5,995 nt of DNA, from the NCBI GenBank assembly GCA_014859615.1, contig JACUTX010000155.1, positions 1 through 5,995 on the forward strand. The letters are read 5' to 3'. The position numbers and the translations under genes were made by a program. Positions 1 to 5,229 of the stretch are shown here, piece by piece; within the stretch, counting starts at the first letter, position 1; each line of letters begins with the position of its first letter. The notes under the pieces were generated by a model that saw only the letters and a program-made list of their open reading frames with translations, ran no database searches and was not told where the DNA came from. The stretch comes from Desulfuromonadales bacterium (GTDB lineage: Bacteria > Desulfobacterota > Desulfuromonadia > Desulfuromonadales > UBA2294).

Positions 1-331
1 TCAGAGCCCCGGACAACGCCCCCTGAGCCTGCTGAAAATTCTGCATCGCGGCTGGATCGGCGAGATCACCGGAGCTGATCTGGGTCTTACCGACACTGGC
101 GCGCGCCTCGGTGACCGCAAGCAATGTCTCCTGCTCATGCGCGGCATAAGCCTTGACCGTTTCGACCAGATTAGGGATCAGGTCGGCCCGGCGCTGATAG
201 GTCGCCTCAACATCAGCCCAGGCGGCAAACACCCCTTCTTCATTCTTCTGAATCTGGTTGTAGCCGCAACCGGTCAGAACAGGGAGGGTGACAAGCAGGG
301 CGAGCGACAACAGAATAAGGCGTTTCAGCAT
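1..331 (-). CDS. LemA-family lipoprotein, N-terminal 110 residues (runs off left edge)
   Basis: The reading frame opens at ATG 331 and is open to the window edge, so only the first 110 residues are seen; LemA proteins are usually about 180-200 residues. An AAGGAG box lies 7 nt before the ATG. Residues 1-22 form a lipoprotein signal: basic start (LKR), hydrophobic stretch, lipobox L19-T-G-C22. Residue +2 after the cysteine is Gly, not Asp, so outer-membrane sorting is inferred. The mature part starts YNQIQ and continues with the LemA pattern of a Trp (W38), then RRADLIPNLVETVKAYAAHE (47-66) and ETLLAVTEAR, predicted as long helices. LemA is a conserved helical, membrane-attached family of poorly defined function. 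It follows a second LemA gene by 83 nt, but an extended -10 promoter in that gap suggests it can be expressed alone. In many genomes such lipoprotein-type LemA genes precede TPM-domain (YgcG-like) genes; that would lie outside the window and is only a prediction. Confidence 0.9.
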   Translation of the reverse strand, partial: MLKRLILLSLALLVTLPVLTGCGYNQIQKNEEGVFAAWADVEATYQRRADLIPNLVETVKAYAAHEQETLLAVTEARASVGKTQISSGDLADPAAMQNFQQAQGALSGAL

Positions 332-379
332 GAGATGGACTCCTTTTACTTTTACGTTACGACGACTCAGGCGAAGGTG

Positions 380-388
380 ATTATATCA
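380..388 (-). promoter_or_regulatory. Extended -10 promoter for the LemA lipoprotein gene
   Basis: On the minus strand the bases read TGATATAAT, a perfect TATAAT with the TG of an extended -10 element. No good -35 is present at 16-18 nt, which extended -10 promoters tolerate. The predicted transcription start is near 373, giving a leader of about 40 nt before ATG 331. The site lies in the 83-nt gap between the two LemA genes, so the downstream one may be transcribed both by read-through and independently. Confidence 0.5.
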
Positions 389-414
389 TATTCTAAAACA
401 AAAACGTTTGGGCT

Positions 415-987
415 CTACCCTTTAGCAAAACTGACCGAAACATCCTGACGATGCGCCGGGTCGATTTTCCAGAGTCGGCGGCTGTTAAAATTAAACGGTT
501 TGGCAACCAGCATATCGGGGAACTGCTCAATCCTGATATTATAGAGATTGACCGTATCGTTGTAGAGCTCACGCCGATCGGCGATCTGATCTTCAATTTC
601 GGTAATCCGCGCGCCGAGCTGCCGGAACGATTTGTCAGCCTTCAGATCAGGATAGCGCTCGACCACCATAAACAGCGAACGCAGGGTGTCGGTCAAGGCA
701 TTCTGTGCCTGCAATTTCTGACCTTCGCTCCCGGCGCCGCCGACCATCTGCCGTGCCTTGATCACCGCCTCAAGGGTCTGCCGTTCATGCTGCATATACC
801 CCTCGCAGACCTTGATCAGCTTCGGCAGCTCATCGAAGCGCTGCTTGAGCAGAACATCGATATTACTCCAATCCTTATCGATACTGTTTTTGAGATGAAC
901 CAGACCGTTATAAACAGCGATCACATAAAAAATTGTGACCAGAACCGCAAACAGAAAAACGCCGAGCAGAATCCAGATAGCCATCAT
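415..987 (-). CDS. LemA-family membrane protein (complete)
   Basis: This complete 190-residue protein has an N-terminal transmembrane helix (about residues 3-25) instead of a lipobox, followed by the helical LemA domain. Family landmarks visible are YNGLVHLKNSIDKDWSNID (26-44), FDELPKLIKVCEGYMQHE (51-68), the acidic/proline site ERYPDLKAD (110-118), the ITEIEDQIADRRELYND helix (128-144), and the tail IEQFPDMLVAKPFNF (153-167). The start is either of two adjacent ATGs (987 or 984); AAGGAGGT stands 5-6 nt before the first, so 987 is used here. It begins 15 nt after the stop of the GIDE/BAM-like gene, with its ribosome site in that gap, so the two are almost certainly co-transcribed. The downstream LemA lipoprotein is clearly a paralogue (same RFDELPKLIKV / RRADLIPNLVETV region) with a different anchor. 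The molecular function of LemA is not established. Confidence 0.93.
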   Translation of the reverse strand: MMAIWILLGVFLFAVLVTIFYVIAVYNGLVHLKNSIDKDWSNIDVLLKQRFDELPKLIKVCEGYMQHERQTLEAVIKARQMVGGAGSEGQKLQAQNALTDTLRSLFMVVERYPDLKADKSFRQLGARITEIEDQIADRRELYNDTVNLYNIRIEQFPDMLVAKPFNFNSRRLWKIDPAHRQDVSVSFAKG

Positions 988-1002
988 AACTGACCTCCTT
1001 AT

Positions 1003-3006
1003 TTACCTGAGCAAAGAAAAATAGTTAAGTGCGGCAACCAGCCCCCAGAGGGAGAAAAACATGGATCCGACCATTAAAATGCCGCTCCAGACGAGGTATT
1101 TGCGGGTCAAATGTGTTTCAGAACGTGTTGCGGCAATCACAAACGGTCGATTGCGATGCGGGGAACGGCCGACAATAATGGCATCTTCCTGGCGTGCCGC
1201 TCTCTCTTTGTGGGCAAGGCTCGCACGCAGAACCTGATCTTCCACATCTTCACGCGCCGTCTGCCACTCCTCAGCACTGATGCGGCCGTCACCATCGGCA
1301 TCATAGGCATGGAATGCGACCCGATCGAGCTTGAGTTCACGCAGCTTTTCGATCTTGCGCTCTTGCAGTGATGGCCCTTCGATCTTTCGGATCGAAGCCG
1401 TCCCAAGGACATAAAGCGAGGTCCCTTCGGCAATCGTCTCCTCGACCCATTTTTCGTTGTTGTTCGATTCACCCCGAAGTCCGAACAACATATTCGCCTG
1501 GCCAGCCGCACCGTTCTGACTCACCCCGCCGGAGATTGAAGCGCCGCGCGGATCGACAGTGACCCGACCGGTGCTGTCCTCAAGCAGAAACGGCACGTGA
1601 CCGCTGTTGGTATCGCTGGTCTGGCGCCAATTGTTTCGGCTGTCGCGCCGGTAACGACGGACCCGATAGTAGACGCAGGGGGATTGCGTCATCGGTGCCA
1701 CCAGCGCATATTGACGACTGGCGCGGCCATAAATCTCGACCATCCCCATCGCCAGGGAGCGAATCCGGCTGGTCGGCGTGTTCTCGATCCGCCGCTTGAG
1801 TAAAAAAAGATTAAATCCGCCGAAAAAACAGCCGATACCGAGCAGGCCCGGCAGCACTCCGGACTGAAAACCGACACTGAACCATCGTCCCATAGCCGAG
1901 CCGCTTTCGACCACTAAAAAAAACAGAACAATCAGAACCCCCGCACCATAATTCAGAATTGGCCGCCAGGAGAACGTCTCTTTAACCGGGTAAGGCGGGA
2001 GTGGCAGTCCGGAATCGACATCGGGTGAATCATCACTCTTAAGATCCGCTTCGTCGCTGATCTCCTCGTCGATAGCGGCGGCAACCTCTTTAACGCCGGG
2101 GAGCTGCGTCGCACCGCCGGCGGCCAGATCAGGACGACCGAGCAGAATCCCGGCGGCCACGCCCCCCGGGGTTAACCCCTCGATCGCAGGCTCAGGTTGT
2201 GGTCGGGGCCCCTGCTCGGCCAAATCGGTCATCAGCCAGCCGAACTGGACCAGGCTGCGCAAGGTGTTCGCCTCCCAGTCATTCCCTTCCTGGGGGGATT
2301 GGATTTTACACCCCGGCAAAGAGGAGAGCCCAAAACGGGTATGCAGACTGAAATCGTTTGACCACTCTTCAACCAGATCAACCAGCGCCGACAGATTCCC
2401 CTTGGAGCTGATTCCGACTCGCTTTCCGAGGCCGGTCGGATCAAACTTCGCGGGGAGGGCTCGCACAGCCGCAACCGGACCCCCTTTAGGGCCGAGGATG
2501 TAAAGATCAAAAACCGGACTGTGCATAAAGATAATTCGACGAATCTCTGCTTCATCCAGACCGGCGGAGACGGTTGTCCCCCGATAGAACGAATGCGCCA
2601 AAAGCCGTTTACTGACTTTATCGTTGAGCGCGCCGGAGATGTCGGCAAGGATGCCGATCACCTTCATCCCCGGTTCGATCCTGACCTCACGCTTCTGTGT
2701 CGTCAGAATCAGCGCATCCGCAGTTATTTCCAGACTGCGCAGTCGCTCCGGTGCGAAGCGTGGTCGGGTCGGGGCAACATTAAAAACCTTGAGGGCGACC
2801 CCCCCAAGGAGATCCGCAATCTTCTCCGTCTGTTCCTTAACCCCCTGGCCAATCATGGCCAGACCGTTGCCGAGCAGCTTCTGACGGGTCGTAAACGGAT
2901 CAAGACCATACTGCGTCGAAAGCTGCAGCAGACACGCCTGCTGCGGCGCGGTCAAAACAGGCACCTGCTCAACAATCAGCATCTGCTTTACAGTCAGTTC
3001 AGACAT
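1003..3006 (-). CDS. Large membrane protein: unknown N-terminal region + GIDE/BAM-like domain + EF-hand
   Basis: This is a 667-residue multidomain protein. Residues 1-265 have no signal peptide and match no family I recognise; a small alpha/beta module around GLDPFTTRQKLLGNG (34-48) to ALKVFNV (71-77) is followed by a strand-rich part. Residues 266-345 are a Pro-rich then acidic linker. Transmembrane helices are predicted at about 351-367, 383-403 and 638-660. Between the second and third lies a region resembling the GIDE/BAM ('beside a membrane') domain, about 410-545: GMVEIYGRA, PMTQSPCVYYRVRRYRR, PFLLEDSTGRVTVDPRGA, EGTSLYVLG. A canonical EF-hand loop, DADGDGRISAEE (569-580), sits inside the C-terminal part, with the expected Asp/Asp/Asp/Ser/Glu positions. 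Positive residues after helix 2 (KRR, 404-406) place this domain in the cytoplasm by inference. The start at 3006 has AAGG about 12 nt and GAGGGG 1 nt upstream; M9 lacks a better site. It is co-transcribed with the LemA gene 15 nt downstream. It is not a ubiquitin ligase: no RING finger is present. Confidence 0.85.
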   Translation of the reverse strand: MSELTVKQMLIVEQVPVLTAPQQACLLQLSTQYGLDPFTTRQKLLGNGLAMIGQGVKEQTEKIADLLGGVALKVFNVAPTRPRFAPERLRSLEITADALILTTQKREVRIEPGMKVIGILADISGALNDKVSKRLLAHSFYRGTTVSAGLDEAEIRRIIFMHSPVFDLYILGPKGGPVAAVRALPAKFDPTGLGKRVGISSKGNLSALVDLVEEWSNDFSLHTRFGLSSLPGCKIQSPQEGNDWEANTLRSLVQFGWLMTDLAEQGPRPQPEPAIEGLTPGGVAAGILLGRPDLAAGGATQLPGVKEVAAAIDEEISDEADLKSDDSPDVDSGLPLPPYPVKETFSWRPILNYGAGVLIVLFFLVVESGSAMGRWFSVGFQSGVLPGLLGIGCFFGGFNLFLLKRRIENTPTSRIRSLAMGMVEIYGRASRQYALVAPMTQSPCVYYRVRRYRRDSRNNWRQTSDTNSGHVPFLLEDSTGRVTVDPRGASISGGVSQNGAAGQANMLFGLRGESNNNEKWVEETIAEGTSLYVLGTASIRKIEGPSLQERKIEKLRELKLDRVAFHAYDADGDGRISAEEWQTAREDVEDQVLRASLAHKERAARQEDAIIVGRSPHRNRPFVIAATRSETHLTRKYLVWSGILMVGSMFFSLWGLVAALNYFSLLR

Positions 3007-3031
3007 ACCCCTCTACCCTTGAAATCATCGC

Positions 3032-3061
3032 ATTTTAACCGAAAAATGATTGCAGAAACAA
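3032..3061 (-). promoter_or_regulatory. Possible promoter for the GIDE-like/LemA operon
   Basis: In the 124-nt gap after lipA, the minus strand carries TTGTTT (3056-3061), an 18-nt spacer and TAAAAT (3032-3037). The -10 matches in five of six positions; the -35 is weak. Expected start is around 3025, about 20 nt before the coding start. No intrinsic terminator follows lipA, so read-through from lipA is equally possible. Confidence 0.3.
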
Positions 3062-3072
3062 CTAAAGAGCGC

Positions 3073-3114
3073 CTTGTCTGTTGACAACGCATTTCCACAC
3101 TGAGCCAAGACAAG
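3073..3114. repeat. Inverted repeat in the lipA to GIDE-like gene spacer
   Basis: CTTGTCT at 3073-3079 and AGACAAG at 3108-3114 are perfect 7-bp complements separated by 28 nt. The first arm can also pair locally: TTGTC (3074-3078) with GACAA (3083-3087) across a 4-nt loop. The two pairings exclude each other. There is no T-run, so this is not an intrinsic terminator. It may be an mRNA fold, a regulator site or chance. Confidence 0.3.
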
Positions 3115-3130
3115 ACCCAAAAACCGCATT

Positions 3131-4003
3131 TTACCCCTTTTGTCCTTGCTGAAACTGTTGCTCAGCCCGGTAGGAAGAGCGGACCAGAGGACCAGATTCG
3201 ACATGTCTGAAGCCGAGGGCAAGAGCTTTCTGTCGCCAGAGTTCAAACTCTTCCGGTGGCAGATACCGCTTGACCGGGAGATGCCGGCGGGTCGGTTGCA
3301 GATATTGACCGAGAGTCAGCAACCGACATCCGGCAGTGATGAGATCTTCCAGAACAACAGCAACCTCGTCCTGCTCTTCTCCCATACCGAGCATCAGCCC
3401 CGATTTGGTCTGAATCGCAGGTGCAAGCCGGGCAGCGGCGGCAAGAAGACGCAAAGAACGCCGATAATCGGCCCCCTGACGAGCCAGAGTATAGAGCCGC
3501 GGAACCGTCTCGATATTGTGGCCGAGGATATCCGGAGCGGAAGCAAGAATCGTCTGCAGTGCCGCGAGATCACCCTGGAGATCAGGGATCAGGAGCTCAA
3601 CCGTACAAGCAGGAGAACGGATGCGCAGAGCAGCGACCAGTGCGGCGAAACAGGCGGCGCCGCCGTCGGGAAGATCATCGCGGGTCACCGATGTGAAGAC
3701 CGCATGTCGCAGCTTCAAGTCCGCAACCGCGGCTGCCACTTTATCCACCTCGGTCGGATCGATCGGCCGGGGCTGATCATGCAGGACATTGCAGAAAGCG
3801 CAATTGCGGCTACAGCGATCCCCGAGGATCATGAAGGTGGCGGTACCACTCCCCCAGCATTCGGCCTGGTTCGGACAGGCCGCGCTGCGGCAGACGGTAT
3901 GAAGCCCCTTCTCGCGGTGATAGCTGTCAATAAGCCGGTACCGCTCCCCCCCCGGCATTTTCACCTTCAGCCAATCCGGCTTGCGCACTCCAGACTTTTT
4001 CAT
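3131..4003 (-). CDS. lipA: Lipoyl synthase (radical SAM)
   Basis: LipA inserts two sulfur atoms into octanoyl groups already bound to lipoyl domains of 2-oxoacid dehydrogenases and the glycine cleavage H protein. It uses S-adenosylmethionine and sacrifices an auxiliary iron-sulfur cluster. The 290-residue protein has the auxiliary-cluster cysteines C38, C43, C49 (CX4CX5C) and the radical-SAM cysteines C64, C68, C71 (CX3CX2C) in ILGDRCSRNCAFCNV. The family motifs TSVTRDDLPDGGA (104-116), GHNIETVPRLY (161-171), KSGLMLGMGE (200-209) and TLGQYLQPTRRHLPV (230-244) are all present. The C-terminal RSSY (275-278) supplies the serine ligand of the auxiliary cluster. Length is normal for the family. 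ATG 4003 has only a short AGGA 4 nt upstream, a weaker site than those of its neighbours. No lipB or lplA is in the window. A strong terminator isolates it from the rubredoxin upstream; downstream no terminator separates it from the GIDE-like gene. Confidence 0.98.
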   Translation of the reverse strand: MKKSGVRKPDWLKVKMPGGERYRLIDSYHREKGLHTVCRSAACPNQAECWGSGTATFMILGDRCSRNCAFCNVLHDQPRPIDPTEVDKVAAAVADLKLRHAVFTSVTRDDLPDGGAACFAALVAALRIRSPACTVELLIPDLQGDLAALQTILASAPDILGHNIETVPRLYTLARQGADYRRSLRLLAAAARLAPAIQTKSGLMLGMGEEQDEVAVVLEDLITAGCRLLTLGQYLQPTRRHLPVKRYLPPEEFELWRQKALALGFRHVESGPLVRSSYRAEQQFQQGQKG

Positions 4004-4039
4004 ATTTTCCTATCTCTTGAGCCTTTTGCAAAGATGATT

Positions 4040-4128
4040 GTCACCCCCGAATACTAACATCAAAGGATTCAGCATTTTCAAATTTTTTAGAACTCGATTC
4101 CAAGCCTGTAGATCGCTTCGGGGATGAC
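4040..4128. repeat. 12-bp imperfect inverted repeat upstream of lipA
   Basis: GTCACCCCCGAA at 4040-4051 faces TTCGGGGATGAC at 4117-4128; eleven of twelve positions match. In RNA of the minus strand (the lipA sense) the odd position is a U-G wobble, giving a continuous 12-bp helix, whereas a plus-strand RNA would have a C-A mismatch. The 89-bp unit with GTCA(T/C)CCCCGAA ends also looks like a small palindromic interspersed element (MITE-like). The two readings cannot be told apart from one copy. Confidence 0.5.
4051..4081 (-). promoter_or_regulatory. Candidate lipA promoter
   Basis: On the minus strand TTGAAA (4076-4081, five of six to consensus) is followed by 19 nt and TAGTAT (4051-4056). 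The TAGTAT is preceded by TG one base away, as in an extended -10 element (TGTTAGTAT). The spacer is longer than ideal. A transcription start near 4044 would leave a leader of about 40 nt. One arm of a 10-bp inverted repeat (4066-4075) fills part of the spacer, so a protein bound there could control it. Confidence 0.35.
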
Positions 4129-4163
4129 TGTATTTTCGCATGATCTCCAGATGATGCTGAATC
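4066..4163. repeat. 10-bp perfect inverted repeat upstream of lipA
   Basis: GATTCAGCAT at 4066-4075 is exactly complementary to ATGCTGAATC at 4154-4163, with 78 nt between the arms. One arm lies between the proposed -35 and -10 of lipA, the other just downstream of the rubredoxin terminator. It interlocks with the second inverted repeat at 4040-4128. No target-site duplication flanks the arms. It could be a paired operator, part of a folded leader RNA, or the remnant of a small mobile element. Confidence 0.5.
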
Positions 4164-4187
4164 GTTATTTTTTTCACCCAAATAACG
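4163..4187. repeat. AT-rich hairpin next to the rubredoxin terminator
   Basis: CGTTATTT (4163-4170) and AAATAACG (4180-4187) form a perfect 8-bp stem with a 9-nt loop. It lies directly downstream, in the minus-strand sense, of the strong GC-rich terminator stem. It may act as a back-up termination or RNA 3'-end structure, or be part of the lipA upstream region. Function is not known. Confidence 0.4.
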
Positions 4188-4189
4188 AC

Positions 4190-4223
4190 AAAGGCGGGCC
4201 GGTTTAATCACCGGCCCGCCTTT
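4190..4223 (-). terminator. Intrinsic terminator after rubredoxin
   Basis: AAAGGCGGGCCGG (4190-4202) pairs perfectly with CCGGCCCGCCTTT (4211-4223). A further T-A pair closes a 6-nt loop, giving a 14-bp GC-rich stem. On the minus strand the stem ends in TTT followed by the T-rich GTCGTTATTT. It starts 23 nt after the rubredoxin stop codon and isolates lipA from the genes upstream. The near-symmetry with A-runs on both sides means it could also stop plus-strand transcription. Confidence 0.85.
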
Positions 4224-4246
4224 ACATCAAATAGGACAACGCGCTA

Positions 4247-4405
4247 TCAGACCATTTCGAAATTGCTCTGGTCAGCGCCGCAGAGCGGACAGACCCAATC
4301 TTCCGGCAGATCATCAAAGGCTGTCCCCGGCTCGATGCCGTTATCGGGGTCGCCGAGCTCCGGGTCGTAAATGTAATCACAGATGACACAACGATACTTA
4401 TCCAT
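4247..4405 (-). CDS. Rubredoxin
   Basis: This is a 52-residue one-iron electron carrier of the cytoplasm. The four iron ligands are C6-V-I-C9 and C39-P-L-C42. The family core is complete: YIYDPELGDPDNGIEPGT (11-28), F30, DLPEDW (32-37), CPLCG (39-43) and a terminal NFEMV. AGGAGG lies 5 nt before the ATG. Length and sequence are typical of single-domain rubredoxins from anaerobes, which pass electrons to partners such as rubrerythrin, superoxide reductase or flavodiiron proteins in oxygen and peroxide defence; no such partner is in the window. It follows elbB by 110 nt on the same strand and ends at a strong terminator, so it closes the XRE-cupin/elbB/rubredoxin block. It may have its own promoter in the gap. 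Confidence 0.97.
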   Translation of the reverse strand: MDKYRCVICDYIYDPELGDPDNGIEPGTAFDDLPEDWVCPLCGADQSNFEMV

Positions 4406-4452
4406 GGAATCCTCCTGAAAATTATGAGTAGACTGCGTGTGTGAGAAGCAAT

Positions 4453-4480
4453 ACTTTAAACGATTTTTTCATTTTGGCAA
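4453..4480 (-). promoter_or_regulatory. Possible rubredoxin promoter
   Basis: The 110-nt gap between elbB and rubredoxin contains, on the minus strand, TTGCCA (4475-4480, five of six to TTGACA), a 16-nt AT-rich spacer and TAAAGT (4453-4458, four of six). This would give a leader of about 40 nt. No terminator closes elbB, so read-through could also supply the rubredoxin. Confidence 0.35.
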
Positions 4481-4515
4481 TCATCCTGGTACGTTTTCTA
4501 CCGGCAGATCGATCT

Positions 4516-5178
4516 TCAATCGACCATGGAGAGCAGAATTCGCACCGTCTCCTCAATGCCGTCGGCCGCTTCGCTGATCCGTCCGGCCAGCATATAAGCC
4601 GGTGACGTGACAATCTTGTGTTCACGATCGATGACCGCCTCCCTGACCGGGCAGACGATATGCGTCGCCCCCATGCTCTGCACCGCTGCGGCGGTGCCGG
4701 TGTCGGACCCGATCGTCAGACTCGGGGCATACTCCATACCGAGAACCTTGGCCAAAAGAGCCGGAGCAATACAGACAGCGCCGAGCGGTTTGCCCGCCTT
4801 AACCGTCTCGTTCAGAAGACGTGCAACCTCCGGATTCACAGCACAGTCCGCACCTTTCACAGCAAAATCGCAGAGATTTTTGGCAGCACCGAACCCGCCC
4901 GGCAGAAGCAGGGCGTCGTAATCAGCGACTGTCACCTCCTTGATATCGACAATCTTGCCGCGAGCAATCCGGGCCGACTCGACCAGAACATTACGCGTTT
5001 CACCTTCGGCTACCGCCCCGGTCAGATGATTCACAACGTGCATCTGATCAATATCTGGCGCCATACAGACCGCCTCTGCACCGGCACGATCCAGAGCGAG
5101 CAGAGTGATCACCGCCTCATGAATTTCACTCCCGTCATAAACACCACACCCCGAAAGAATCACACCAACTTTCGCCAT
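4516..5178 (-). CDS. elbB: ElbB, DJ-1/PfpI-superfamily glyoxalase-like protein
   Basis: This 220-residue protein closely follows E. coli ElbB (about 217 residues) from end to end: VILSGCGVYDGSEIHEAV (6-23), APDIDQMHVVNHLTG (40-54), RNVLVESARIARG (62-74), LLPGGFGAAKNL (91-102), GKPLGAVCIAPA (129-140) and KIVTSPAYMLA (188-198). C135 sits at the nucleophile elbow of the class I amidotransferase/DJ-1 fold, and E19 corresponds to the conserved acidic partner. E. coli ElbB has been reported to have weak glyoxalase III activity and was earlier linked to isoprenoid biosynthesis; the physiological substrate is unsettled. AAGGAGGT lies 6 nt before ATG 5178. The gene lies 51 nt after the XRE-cupin regulator, with no terminator between, so the two are probably one transcript. 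Cytoplasmic; no signal or membrane segment. Confidence 0.95.
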   Translation of the reverse strand: MAKVGVILSGCGVYDGSEIHEAVITLLALDRAGAEAVCMAPDIDQMHVVNHLTGAVAEGETRNVLVESARIARGKIVDIKEVTVADYDALLLPGGFGAAKNLCDFAVKGADCAVNPEVARLLNETVKAGKPLGAVCIAPALLAKVLGMEYAPSLTIGSDTGTAAAVQSMGATHIVCPVREAVIDREHKIVTSPAYMLAGRISEAADGIEETVRILLSMVD

Positions 5179-5229
5179 TGTCTGACCTCCTTCTTTTGGT
5201 TTCGATTTTTAGGCTGATTAACGATGACA

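Noticed and set aside
451..993. 180-residue plus-strand frame opposite the LemA gene
   Set aside because: It mirrors a LemA gene with clear family motifs and a perfect ribosome site; no independent start signal is visible.
1003..3006. Ubiquitin-ligase activity for the GIDE-like protein
   Set aside because: No RING finger cysteine/histidine pattern is present; the resemblance is limited to the membrane-adjacent BAM domain.
2521..3084. 187-residue plus-strand frame opposite the GIDE-like gene's N-terminal region
   Set aside because: The minus frame is continuous for 667 codons and ends in recognisable domains, so the N-terminal part belongs to it. The plus frame shows no domain or ribosome site.
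3140..4057. 305-residue open frame on the plus strand opposite lipA
   Set aside because: It lies almost wholly antisense to a lipA with every catalytic motif, has a composition typical of a reverse-frame shadow, and matches no family.
4004..4189. tRNA, cyclic-di-GMP riboswitch or other known leader RNA upstream of lipA
   Set aside because: I looked for cloverleaf, T-box and GEMM-type core motifs and saw none; only the inverted repeats reported above stand out.
4506..4515. Perfect 10-bp palindrome AGATCGATCT just after elbB
   Set aside because: No T-run and no promoter overlap; a stem with so little loop is unlikely to fold, so it is probably chance.
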